From: Elusimicrobiota bacterium
GTDB taxonomy: Bacteria; CG03; SLGR01; PWQF01
Length of the DNA stretch: 11,774 nt
Direction of reading: 5' to 3'
Assembly (NCBI GenBank): GCA_003558145.1
Contig: PWMP01000018.1
Span: 1-11,774 of the forward strand
This document shows positions 1 to 7,458 of this stretch, in pieces. The position numbers and the translations under genes were made by a program. The first letter of the stretch is position 1. Each line of letters starts with the position of its first letter. Below the pieces are notes generated by a model. That model was not told the origin of the DNA and ran no database searches. It saw nothing but the letters and a program-made list of their open reading frames with translations.

Positions 1-324
1 AAGCCGCAGAGGTTTGCCGTGAACAAAATCCCAGTGATGTCCGTCAAGCTGCCCTCTTTCAACGGCTCTCTGGTATAATGGGTCATTTTTTATGCTCCAC
101 GTATTGGGGAATATTCCCTGCCCCACGGCGTTTCCGAGTTCCCTGACCCTGGTTACCTGGTACCGGTAGTTTTCCGTACCGCGGCCGCTGAAATTACCGT
201 ATCTTTCGTAGTCTATAATTATTTCCGCGGACCCCGGATCGTAGAGAGTAAAGCTTGAGACAGGCGTGTGCAGAAGGCCTGCAATCAGAAGAACTGCAGC
301 AGCTGTCTTAATTGCCGACCTCAT
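1..324 (-). CDS. Clan GH-A-like glycosidase paralogue, N-terminal 108 residues only (3' end beyond window)
   Basis: The frame is open from the ATG at 324 to the window edge, giving 108 codons. It begins with a signal peptide: basic MRSAIK, then a hydrophobic stretch to about residue 20, with likely cleavage near PVSS (residues 21-24). The mature start aligns without gaps to residues 32-110 of the glycosidase encoded just upstream (321-2243); hand counting gives about 47 identities in 79 positions, including GSAEII, YGNF, GRGT, LGNAVGQGI and NDPLY. It is therefore a tandem paralogue and probably an exported glycosidase, although its catalytic domain is not visible. The start overlaps the upstream stop as ATGA, and an AAGGAGG Shine-Dalgarno inside the upstream gene (335-341) lies 10 bases from the ATG, so both translational coupling and independent initiation are possible. 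Confidence 0.85.
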   Translation of the reverse strand, partial: MRSAIKTAAAVLLIAGLLHTPVSSFTLYDPGSAEIIIDYERYGNFSGRGTENYRYQVTRVRELGNAVGQGIFPNTWSIKNDPLYQRAVERGQLDGHHWDFVHGKPLRL

Positions 325-341
325 TGGTTCCAAACCTCCTT
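321..341 (-). promoter_or_regulatory. ATGA stop/start overlap with internal Shine-Dalgarno
   Basis: Reading the minus strand, AAGGAGG (335-341) sits inside the last codons of the 640-residue glycosidase, and 10 bases later ATGA (324-321) holds both the start of the downstream paralogue and the TGA stop of the upstream gene. This fixes the start of the partial gene and implies coupled translation of the two glycosidases. Confidence 0.8.
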
Positions 342-2243
342 ATAGTAAAAGTAGGCGGGCCTCAGCTGCCTCAGGAAAGGGCTGTGGCTTCCCTCGCCCT
401 GGGAAATTATGCCGAACCATTCTTCATAGGCCCAGCCGTCAGTAAAGGGTCCGCCCCACTGCGGCTCGGTTACCTGGACATAAGGACTGAAATCTCCCCC
501 CATCCCCACACTCGTATCCGCAGCCTTCCACCATTCGTCCACCCACTCAAATACAACTCCTCCTATGGCGTTGCCTACACCGCCATAAAAAGCCGAGTTG
601 TAGAGTATGCATTCCCAGTTTCCCCTGTGATATTCTTTCTGGGCTTCTTCGGCTTCTTCAAGGGTCATATTGGAGGCGTAGGCGGGGCAGCCGTATTCGG
701 TTATGAAGACGGGTTTGTCAATGCGGTCCTTTACATCTTCCCAGAAACTCCTGCCGAAACCGTGGGCTCCTTTATATGAATTCGCACCGAAAACATCCAC
801 ATCCGGACAGTGTTTAGCAAAGTAGTCAATATACAGAAGGTCCCCGTTTGATATCGCGACAGGACGGTTATGCGGATCCAGTTCTTTTATCAGAAGAGCC
901 GCTTCATTTACAAACTGGTAAAAAGCCTCGGGCTGTTCACCTCCAAGACATCCGGAATAAGGAACTCTGCCGTAGTTGTTCTCGTTCCCGAGAACCCACA
1001 TAAGTATGTAGGGTTCGTCCCTGTACTGTTCAACCATAGATCTGACTGAGTTGAGCATATTATTTCTGTGCGCAGTGTTTGTATAATCGGTTCCGCCGCT
1101 CCAGCCGGCGCCGGAACCTATTGCATACATACCCAGGAAATCACCCATAAGAAACATTATGCCGTAATTCTCGTACATATCCATCAATAAATCGTCATTA
1201 TAGGCGTGGTGGTAAAGCCTTACCGTGTTGACACCCATATCTTTCATAAGCTGCATATCTCCTACAACTTCATCATCAGGGTCTTTTCTGTTGTTCCTTC
1301 TGCGGTCAACCCAGGCTTCGTAAGGACCGTCTATAAATCCGCTGTCATTGTGGTCATCAAGCATCCAGTCCCTGTGAACAACAGCCGTACCGTTATCAGG
1401 GCTTTTTCCTACTTTTATCGGCTGATATGTAATTCCTTTTATAAGTTTAGGCTCGCCGTTAACTTGCAGCTGCCAGCTGCCGTTATCGTACTTTACAATA
1501 CTTACCTTATCACCTCCAATCCTTCTAATCGGCCTTAGGGCCTTAATGTTTATGGCTTTAGGTGTCGGGTCTGCTTTTACCAGCCTTCCCGGATTTATAA
1601 TAAACACATCGGTATCCGGGCATTCGTCGTATTTGTTTTCAACTTTAATATAGGCATTTTCAAGCTTTACACCGAGTTCTGGATTATTCCTGGTAAGATA
1701 TTCAATCTTGTCTATTGCTACAGGACCTATATGCCAGGGAGTATCGTAGAAAGTCCATCCTATTGACCTGGGAAAATGTACAACAATAGAATAATATGCT
1801 TTTATTGCATGTTCTATCAGCCCTGCTCTTTCAAGAACATTTGCGGTGTAAAACAATCTTACACCCGGATCCAGATCCGGAGCCGTAGCCCATTTATAAA
1901 AAGCAATGTGGGACGGCTTGTGGTAAAGAAAATACCAGATATCACCTTCAAGTTTTACCTGTTCAACGGCCTGCCAGTACAACGGGTCATTTTCCATACT
2001 ATAGTCGTTTGGATATATACCCTGGCCTACCGCGTTTCCTAAACCTTCTTTATCATCTATACGGTATTCGTAGTGAACCGTTCCGCGACCGAAAAAATTG
2101 CCATATTTTTCATAATCAACTATTATTTCCGCGCTACCTTCATCAAAAAGCGAAAAAGCAAGGCTGGTCCCTAAAGTAAAAAAAACTAATACACTTCCCA
2201 AAAAAATTACTCTTAATAGTAATTTTTTAATAAAATTATCCAT
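321..2243 (-). CDS. Exported clan GH-A glycoside hydrolase (GH2-type TIM barrel) with TPR-like N-terminal region
   Basis: The protein has 640 residues. Residues 1-30 form a signal peptide (KKLLLRV, a hydrophobic core, then TSLA), so it acts outside the cytoplasm. Residues 32-115 carry the conserved block shared with the downstream paralogue. Residues 125-160 (FYTANVLERAGLIEHAIKAY and on) look like tetratricopeptide helices. The catalytic barrel runs from about 265 to 640: GITYQP (270-275), NTVRLYHH (339-346), MWVLGNEN with the presumed acid/base E421, FITEYG with the presumed nucleophile E516, and VVFEWVDEWWK near 563-573. The NE and TEYG pair is what clan GH-A retaining enzymes show; GH2-like is the closest match I recognise, and the exact family and substrate are not determined. 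A GGGAG ribosome site precedes the ATG. The stop overlaps the next start as ATGA. A role in cutting the polysaccharide handled by this operon is inferred from context. Confidence 0.8.
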   Translation of the reverse strand: MDNFIKKLLLRVIFLGSVLVFFTLGTSLAFSLFDEGSAEIIVDYEKYGNFFGRGTVHYEYRIDDKEGLGNAVGQGIYPNDYSMENDPLYWQAVEQVKLEGDIWYFLYHKPSHIAFYKWATAPDLDPGVRLFYTANVLERAGLIEHAIKAYYSIVVHFPRSIGWTFYDTPWHIGPVAIDKIEYLTRNNPELGVKLENAYIKVENKYDECPDTDVFIINPGRLVKADPTPKAINIKALRPIRRIGGDKVSIVKYDNGSWQLQVNGEPKLIKGITYQPIKVGKSPDNGTAVVHRDWMLDDHNDSGFIDGPYEAWVDRRRNNRKDPDDEVVGDMQLMKDMGVNTVRLYHHAYNDDLLMDMYENYGIMFLMGDFLGMYAIGSGAGWSGGTDYTNTAHRNNMLNSVRSMVEQYRDEPYILMWVLGNENNYGRVPYSGCLGGEQPEAFYQFVNEAALLIKELDPHNRPVAISNGDLLYIDYFAKHCPDVDVFGANSYKGAHGFGRSFWEDVKDRIDKPVFITEYGCPAYASNMTLEEAEEAQKEYHRGNWECILYNSAFYGGVGNAIGGVVFEWVDEWWKAADTSVGMGGDFSPYVQVTEPQWGGPFTDGWAYEEWFGIISQGEGSHSPFLRQLRPAYFYYKEVWNQ

Positions 2244-2284
2244 TATATCACTCCCTTCCAGCTTAATTAATCTATATATTAAGG

Positions 2285-3613
2285 TTAATGTGACTTCAAT
2301 ATAATTTCAACCCTTCGGTTTTTAGCTCGCCCTGAAGCGGTAAGGTTGGTTTCAATTGGTTTTTCTTCTCCGAAACCAATTACGGTTATCTTATCTTTTT
2401 CGATACCCAGGTTTTTAACCAGGTGATCGGCAACGATTGATGCCCGTTTTTTTGAAAGTTTGAGGTTCATTTCTGCCGAGCCTATATTATCCGTATGGCC
2501 GCTGACCTGGATACTTGTGTAATTGTATTTCTTGAAAATATCAGATATTTCTTTAATCTTATCCAGTGCTGTCTGTTCCGTTATTTCAGCTTCACCAAAT
2601 TCAAAATATACCAGAAAAGATTGTCTTTCCGGGATTTTTTCCGTTTCGATTTTTTTGACAACCGGAACATCAGGTTCGCCTTCAAGAGCATTAAAAGAAA
2701 CTACAGAACTTACTTCTCTTTTACCCTCGTTGTCGCGGGCCGCAAAAACAGCCCTGTACTCCCCCTCGTGCACATATCTTCCGGCTATGTCTCTACCGTC
2801 CCATTTTATTTCCCCGGGTATTTCCGAACCCGAACCGATAATGTTTTTTGCCGGAATCCTGTTTTTGTCAAATATCTCCAGGCTCCATCCATCAATTATT
2901 GTTTCACCGTGAATATGGGGAAGGAATACAATTTCATCCTTCTCTGAAAGATAAAATTCATCCTTGTTAGTCTGAAGTGATACCGAAAGGGGTATTCTAC
3001 CTATTATCTCGTCAAGCGCTTTTATAACCGCACCTTCATAGCGGATTTCATCTATATAGAACTCACCTCCTGATGAATGAAAATCATTTGAATTAAGTAT
3101 GATAGCAAAGCCGCCTGAAATATATCTTAAATCCAGGCCCTTCAGGTCTATTTCATATTTACGCCATCTGTCAGTAAGCCTGATAGGATGGGAAGTATAA
3201 GAGGCTGTATCCGAATGCTCACCCATAATTCCCCCTACTTTCACGGCTGAAACTCTTCTGGCTCCTTCCCCCCCTTTTATCCAGAAAGTCAACCTTTCGG
3301 CTCCTGTAAGGTTATAGCCACCCCTCATATCTCCCCAGTTATCCGGCGGATTCTGCCAGTACAATCCGACCCAGCCCTTTTCCCCTCTGGGCCTATATGT
3401 TACTCTCAGGCACCTTTCTGAATTAGACGGTGTTTTTATCCGGGCTTCACTTAAATCCAAATCAAGTGTATCTCCCATATAACCGGTGGGATGAAATCTC
3501 TCCTCCCTTGGAAAATGGCTTGAATATACATAAAACCTGTCATTGGCAAGGGCTGTTTCCACAAAAAAACAACAGATTGAAAATATTAAAGCCGCCAGAT
3601 ATTTTTTTAGCAT
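2285..3613 (-). CDS. Exported carbohydrate-binding-like module fused to FlgD-like Ig domain and OmpA C-terminal domain
   Basis: The protein has 442 residues. A signal peptide ends at about ALA (21-23). Residues 26-194 form a beta-rich module homologous to the lipoprotein encoded at 3766-4419; shared blocks include YWQNP (85-89), NWGD and RGGYNLTGA (97-105), YISGGF (164-169) and FYIDEIRYE (185-193). The fold resembles CBM11/CIA30-type jelly rolls, which is inference. Residues about 208-310 look like a FlgD-type Ig domain (WDGRDIAGRYVHEGEY). Residues about 330-440 are an OmpA C-terminal peptidoglycan-binding domain, with GHTDNIGS (D375) and LSKKRA (R390), the two positions that bind diaminopimelate in this family, and an RRVEI end. 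The likely job is to tether a glycan-binding module to the cell wall. The start is supported by AAGGAG 12 bases upstream. The gene ends 41 bases before the glycosidase start. Confidence 0.85.
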   Translation of the reverse strand: MLKKYLAALIFSICCFFVETALANDRFYVYSSHFPREERFHPTGYMGDTLDLDLSEARIKTPSNSERCLRVTYRPRGEKGWVGLYWQNPPDNWGDMRGGYNLTGAERLTFWIKGGEGARRVSAVKVGGIMGEHSDTASYTSHPIRLTDRWRKYEIDLKGLDLRYISGGFAIILNSNDFHSSGGEFYIDEIRYEGAVIKALDEIIGRIPLSVSLQTNKDEFYLSEKDEIVFLPHIHGETIIDGWSLEIFDKNRIPAKNIIGSGSEIPGEIKWDGRDIAGRYVHEGEYRAVFAARDNEGKREVSSVVSFNALEGEPDVPVVKKIETEKIPERQSFLVYFEFGEAEITEQTALDKIKEISDIFKKYNYTSIQVSGHTDNIGSAEMNLKLSKKRASIVADHLVKNLGIEKDKITVIGFGEEKPIETNLTASGRAKNRRVEIILKSH

Positions 3614-3665
3614 ATTTACAAATTACTCCTTAGCGCTTTTAACGCTCCATACATACTGCCTCAGG

Positions 3666-3690
3666 ATACACCATAAATGTACCGGTGTAT
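3666..3690 (-). other. 7-bp perfect inverted repeat
   Basis: The arms ATACACC and GGTGTAT (minus strand) pair perfectly around an 11-base loop. The repeat lies between the larger hairpin and the ribosome site of the OmpA fusion gene. No U tract follows, so it is not an obvious terminator. Confidence 0.45.
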
Positions 3691-3713
3691 TAAAACAACG
3701 GAAACTGATGATT

Positions 3714-3747
3714 CCGGCAGGCAAGATTAAAACTGGTTGCCTACCGG
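3714..3747 (-). other. 11-bp stem-loop after the CBM-like lipoprotein gene
   Basis: On the minus strand the arms CCGGTAGGCAA and TTGCCTGCCGG pair over 11 positions, with a single G-U wobble in RNA and a 12-base loop. The stem starts 18 bases after the lipoprotein stop. The sequence after it (AATCATCAG) lacks a run of U, so full intrinsic termination is unlikely. A 3'-end stabiliser or RNA processing point is the simpler reading. Confidence 0.55.
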
Positions 3748-3765
3748 AACATATTAGTTAAGAAT

Positions 3766-4419
3766 TTACCTTAAGTTATATCTTATTTCGTCCAGATAAA
3801 AGACAATACCATCAGGATTAAATTGCGCGGATGTTACCCAGCAAAATCCACCGCTTATATAAGAAAGGTCCACACCGGACAGATCGATGGTATACTTCTG
3901 CCATTCATCTGTGAGTGTTATCGGACCTATTGAGGCTGACCCGGAGTCCGAATATACTCCGTCTATTCCGCCGATTTTAAATTCGGTTATATATTCACCG
4001 CCTTCGGCTCCTCTTGCCCAGAAAGTGACGCTTTCTGCCCCGGTAAGGTTGTATCCTCCCCTGACATCTCCCCAGTTGTTTGCAGGGTTCTGCCAGTATA
4101 TTCCGCCCCATCCAGCTCCCTGGCTGCCGCGGGCGCTATACCTTATCTCTATACAGGAATTTCCGACTCTCGGGTTATCGCTGTAACTTTCATTTATACG
4201 CATATCTCCGTGATCTCCCATCCAGCCGGAAGGCGCATAATGGTTCTGCCTGCTGCCGGATTCCTGGTAGACGTAAAAATAATCGCCTTCGGAAATCTGC
4301 AGGCCGCCTGTCGGATCATCAGCTACTTCCGTGAGCCTTGTATCCTTGGCACACCCAGAAACCGCCAGCGCTAAAATTGCTGCTGCGGCTACTCCCTTCA
4401 ACAATTGCATTTTCCTCAT
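3766..4419 (-). CDS. Lipoprotein consisting of a carbohydrate-binding-like beta module
   Basis: The protein has 217 residues. Residues 1-23 form a lipoprotein signal with lipobox VSGC (C23), so it should be lipid-anchored in the envelope. After a short linker (24-43), residues 46-217 are one beta-rich module, with IYWQNP (107-112), NWGD, RGGYNLTGA (120-128), TFWARG (132-137), YISGGF (187-192) and FYLDEIRY (207-214). The module is clearly homologous to residues 26-194 of the neighbouring OmpA fusion. The many aromatic residues and placement between a sugar ABC importer and glycosidases suggest glycan binding; this is inference, since I cannot name the family with certainty. A strong AAAGGAGGT ribosome site lies upstream. 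The gap to the permease gene is 49 bases. Confidence 0.8.
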   Translation of the reverse strand: MRKMQLLKGVAAAAILALAVSGCAKDTRLTEVADDPTGGLQISEGDYFYVYQESGSRQNHYAPSGWMGDHGDMRINESYSDNPRVGNSCIEIRYSARGSQGAGWGGIYWQNPANNWGDVRGGYNLTGAESVTFWARGAEGGEYITEFKIGGIDGVYSDSGSASIGPITLTDEWQKYTIDLSGVDLSYISGGFCWVTSAQFNPDGIVFYLDEIRYNLR

Positions 4420-4468
4420 TTTACCTTACCTCCTTTAGTACCTTATACTACCTCTAAAACTCTTAAAT

Positions 4469-5287
4469 CTACTTCAATGCTCCCGCCATAACTCCGGATA
4501 TTATGTGTTTCTGCATCAAAAAATAGATTATAATTATGGGAATTGTCGTAATTGCTATTCCCGCCATTAACAAATGGTAGTCTGCTATATGGGTTCCCTG
4601 AAATACCATCAAGCCTCTCTGCAAAGGCATCAGTTTTCTGTCTGTCAGGACAAGCATTGCAAGAATATATTCATTCCATACCATAAGCGCGTTATGTATT
4701 ACCACTATTGCTATTATCGGCTTTGACAATGGCATTGCTATTTTCATATAAAGCTGAAATTTATTACATCCGTCTATTTTGGCGGCATCTTCCAGGTCTT
4801 TTGATATTCCTTCAAAAAATGACTTAAAAAGAAATATGGCAAAAGGAAGTCCTCCGTTTATCATACATAATATATATCCGGTCCTCGTGTTTATAAGGCC
4901 CAGGTTAGCCAAAAGAACATAGAGCGCAATAAACGCTCCGGGAATAGGAATCATCATTGTTGAAATAAGAATTATAAAAATAATATTCTTTCCCGGTATC
5001 TTCAGCCTGGTCAATCCGAAACCGGCAAGTGAAGAGATAAAAAGAACTCCGAATACTACAATTACAGTGTAGTATACGCTGTTGAAAAAATAATCCCCGA
5101 AATTTCCCTGCTGCCATGTCCTGGTATAATTTTCAAACTGCATCTCTGAAGGAATCAGAGACATATCGGTAAATACGGTCTGTTGTGATTTTAAACTGGA
5201 ACTTACTACCCACACCATCGGAAAAATACAGACAATCACCATAATTATCAGTATGCTGTGGTTAAATATTCCGGTTATTTTTCTCAT
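4469..5287 (-). CDS. Sugar ABC transporter inner-membrane permease, MalG type
   Basis: The protein has 272 residues, normal for the MalG/CUT1 family, and is an inner-membrane protein with about six hydrophobic segments (first at about 10-30, then roughly 72-94, 103-126, 138-156, 188-211 and 240-258). The cytoplasmic EAA loop that docks on the ATPase is visible at 166-186 (EDAAKIDGC through AMPLSKP). It would form the transmembrane channel with the MalF-type partner. Its ATG overlaps the partner's stop as ATGA (5284-5287), with GGAGAG just upstream, so coupled synthesis is likely. No ATPase gene lies in the window; CUT1 importers of this kind often share an MsmK/MalK ATPase encoded elsewhere. 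Confidence 0.93.
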   Translation of the reverse strand: MRKITGIFNHSILIIMVIVCIFPMVWVVSSSLKSQQTVFTDMSLIPSEMQFENYTRTWQQGNFGDYFFNSVYYTVIVVFGVLFISSLAGFGLTRLKIPGKNIIFIILISTMMIPIPGAFIALYVLLANLGLINTRTGYILCMINGGLPFAIFLFKSFFEGISKDLEDAAKIDGCNKFQLYMKIAMPLSKPIIAIVVIHNALMVWNEYILAMLVLTDRKLMPLQRGLMVFQGTHIADYHLLMAGIAITTIPIIIIYFLMQKHIISGVMAGALK

Positions 5288-6168
5288 GTTCTCTCCATCT
5301 TTTTAGACATTTTTATTTGTATGATAGATATAACCAGAAGCATAAGCCCGAACACCACACCCATTGCCGAAGCGTAACCGAACCTGGAAGAACCGAGCAT
5401 AGTGGCAATAATCCTGCTAATGGGCACTTCAGTGTGATAGCCGGGTCCTCCGCCAGTAGTAGCGACAATTATATCGTATATTCTCATTGTCCCTAGAATT
5501 GTAAGGATGGATACTATGAAAAATGTAGGTATCATAAGCGGAGCGGTAATTTTTGTGAATACCTTAAACTCACAGGCTCCGTCAATTCGGGCGGCTTCAT
5601 AAATGTCCCGCGGTATGCTCTGAAGCCCCGCCAGCAGTATCAGAAAACCCCACCCTAATCCCTGCCACATGTGAATTACGGCAATTGATGTCAGGGCCGT
5701 ACGGGGATTACTCATCCATGACCTGGCCAGCCCTGATAGGTTAAGACGTATCAATAGCTGGTTCAGGAGCCCGTAGTCTCCCTGGAGAATCCAGTTCCAG
5801 ATAATTCCTACGGCTATACCTGACAGAATGGGAGGAAGAAAAAATATTGTGCGATAGAAATTTTTTCCTTTTATATCTTTATCAACTATGTAAGCCAGAA
5901 AAAGAGCAAGTCCGTTCTGAAAAACAAGGGCAAGTGCTGTTACATAAAGCGCATTGCGAACAGAAAGCCACCACGTGGGATTGGAGGTAAATATGTGTGT
6001 AAAATTGTCCAGTCCTATAAACTGCATTACAGGCGAAATTCCGTCCCAGCGCACAAGGCTCAGCTCGATAATCTTATAGAACGGATATGCGCTGAATACA
6101 ATAAACATCAGCACCGCAGGCACTACAAAAAGATAATTTTTTACGTAATCCTTGGTTGTTCTGTTCAT
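5284..6168 (-). CDS. Sugar ABC transporter inner-membrane permease, MalF type
   Basis: The protein has 294 residues, typical of the short MalF/UgpA-like CUT1 permeases. The N-terminal helix is at about 11-33, several further hydrophobic segments follow, and the EAA loop is at 191-210 (EAARIDGACEF through ITAP). The TGGGPG motif (238-243) that is common in this subfamily is present. It pairs with the MalG-type permease through a 4-base ATGA overlap. The start is 8 bases after the stop of the binding-protein gene and has no good Shine-Dalgarno nearby (GGAGAG lies about 20 bases off), so translation probably depends on ribosomes finishing the preceding gene. The substrate is inferred to be an oligosaccharide from the neighbouring enzymes. 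Confidence 0.93.
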   Translation of the reverse strand: MNRTTKDYVKNYLFVVPAVLMFIVFSAYPFYKIIELSLVRWDGISPVMQFIGLDNFTHIFTSNPTWWLSVRNALYVTALALVFQNGLALFLAYIVDKDIKGKNFYRTIFFLPPILSGIAVGIIWNWILQGDYGLLNQLLIRLNLSGLARSWMSNPRTALTSIAVIHMWQGLGWGFLILLAGLQSIPRDIYEAARIDGACEFKVFTKITAPLMIPTFFIVSILTILGTMRIYDIIVATTGGGPGYHTEVPISRIIATMLGSSRFGYASAMGVVFGLMLLVISIIQIKMSKKMERT

Positions 6169-6176
6169 TTAGTATA

Positions 6177-7445
6177 TCAGTTTTTAAGTCTCTCCAGCCT
6201 GTTGGCAAGCTCTTCGGGGGTTCTTTCCCCTATCAGTATCTGCTGTATCCCCCTGTTCATTGCCTCCCTTATATCGTGTTCTTCGGTAACCGGCCATACA
6301 TTCGGATGAGTTATATGCTGCATCCTCTGTGAAAAATCTATAAGTATCTCCTCCTCAATTAAATCCAGTGAGTCTTTATTTGAAGGAAGGTTGCGGGTTT
6401 CCTCTGAAAGGAAAGCTTGCTGTTCGTCCGCCGTAAGCCAGCGAAGAAATTCTACGGCTTCATCCTTCCGGGCAGCCCTGGCATTTACCAGAAAAGAAGA
6501 ACCGGCACCTCCCCATATTACCATATTATGCTCATCACTGTATTTCGGAGGGAGCATAGTACTATATTCCAAGTCGGGATTCATTCCCCTGTAAACATTA
6601 ACGCACCAGGAACCGTTGAAACTGAAAGCAACTCTTTCGGTCGCAAACTGCTGTTCGGCCAAGCGGTTTATCATGGTTACGCTGTCTTCCGTAATCAAGT
6701 TATGTTTCTTCATATCTTCAAAAATTGTAAATGTATGTACCCATCCTATATCAGAATAAGGGACATCGCCCCTGAAGGTATCAAGTACTTTTTCCTCTCC
6801 CATTATATTGAAAGCATAATTATAGGCAAGGCTTTCAATAAGCCAGGTTTCACCGAAACCTGATGAAAAAACATTAATCCCGGCCTGCTTCAGTTTTTGA
6901 CCGTATTCAATAAATTCATCCCAGGTCAAAGGCGGCCTTTCAGGATCCAGTCCCGCTCTTTCAAATAACCTCTTATTGTACAGCATTGGAATATTCATAA
7001 TGTCTATCGGCGCGCCGTAAATCCCCTCTTTAACTTCGTAAACGTTGACTTCTCTGAATTTATTTATTTCCAGGGCCGCGGGAAACAGTGTATCCCTCCA
7101 GGAAAGCCCTGTACTATCCGGCTTTTCCATATATCCGGACAGATTGGCCACATGACCCGCGTTTATGAAACTTGCAAGGTCTCTTTTTTCTCCCAGTACT
7201 CCGAATATGTCAGGCAGGTTATCTGTCTGCGCAGCCGCCCTTATCCTTTCAGAGTATGACGGTGAGGGAGCGTACAGTTCAAACCTTACTTCAACCCCTG
7301 TTTTATCCCTGTATTGAATGGCAAGTTCATCAAAAGCATCGGCCCTATCCGTCATCCAGTGCCATACGCTTACATAGTCAACTTCTTCTCTTGCACACCC
7401 TGATACCAATATTGCCAAAATAATTGCTATAACTAAATTTTTCAT
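6177..7445 (-). CDS. Sugar ABC transporter substrate-binding lipoprotein (family 1 extracellular solute-binding)
   Basis: The protein has 422 residues with lipobox VSGC at 14-17, so it is lipid-anchored on the periplasmic face. The body is a family 1 solute-binding fold: VSVWHWMTDR near the start, LPDIFGVLG, an IYGAPIDIMNIPMLYNKRLF segment (142-161), PPLTWDEF, SFNGSW near 276-281 and EAVEFLRWLT near 330. These are standard CUT1 binding-protein landmarks. It delivers sugar to the two permeases encoded directly downstream. It starts 13 bases after the phosphorylase stop, with GAGGAAAA as ribosome site. The ligand cannot be read from sequence; beta-gluco-oligosaccharides are inferred from context. 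Confidence 0.92.
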   Translation of the reverse strand: MKNLVIAIILAILVSGCAREEVDYVSVWHWMTDRADAFDELAIQYRDKTGVEVRFELYAPSPSYSERIRAAAQTDNLPDIFGVLGEKRDLASFINAGHVANLSGYMEKPDSTGLSWRDTLFPAALEINKFREVNVYEVKEGIYGAPIDIMNIPMLYNKRLFERAGLDPERPPLTWDEFIEYGQKLKQAGINVFSSGFGETWLIESLAYNYAFNIMGEEKVLDTFRGDVPYSDIGWVHTFTIFEDMKKHNLITEDSVTMINRLAEQQFATERVAFSFNGSWCVNVYRGMNPDLEYSTMLPPKYSDEHNMVIWGGAGSSFLVNARAARKDEAVEFLRWLTADEQQAFLSEETRNLPSNKDSLDLIEEEILIDFSQRMQHITHPNVWPVTEEHDIREAMNRGIQQILIGERTPEELANRLERLKN

Positions 7446-7458
7446 AGATGCTTTTTCC

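Larger units (their letters stand above)
3614..3765 (-). other. 152-base intergenic gap with hairpins, inside the operon
   Basis: This is the only sizeable spacer between intact genes of the cluster. No convincing ORF and no clear sigma70 promoter were seen. On the minus strand it contains, in order, an 11-bp stem (3714-3747), a 7-bp stem (3666-3690), a short AGCG/CGCT stem (about 3632-3646) and the AAGGAG ribosome site of the OmpA fusion gene. It may be an attenuator, processing site or mRNA stabiliser that sets the ratio of the lipoprotein to downstream proteins; none of this is shown. Confidence 0.5.

Noticed and set aside
312..779. Plus-strand open frame of 155 codons over the glycosidase gene
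   Set aside because: It lies wholly antisense to a well-supported glycosidase with catalytic motifs; no domain pattern or ribosome site, and its amino-acid makeup looks like a mirrored coding frame.
2495..2947. Plus-strand open frame opposite the OmpA fusion gene
   Set aside because: Antisense to the conserved FlgD-like and OmpA domains; Phe- and Arg-rich shadow without recognisable features.
3714..3747. Intrinsic terminator after the lipoprotein gene
   Set aside because: The stem is good but the following minus-strand sequence has no U run, and the downstream genes belong to the same functional set.
4905..5117. Minus-strand 70-codon frame inside the MalG-type gene
   Set aside because: Alternative frame of the permease, whose helices and EAA loop are clear; no independent start signal.
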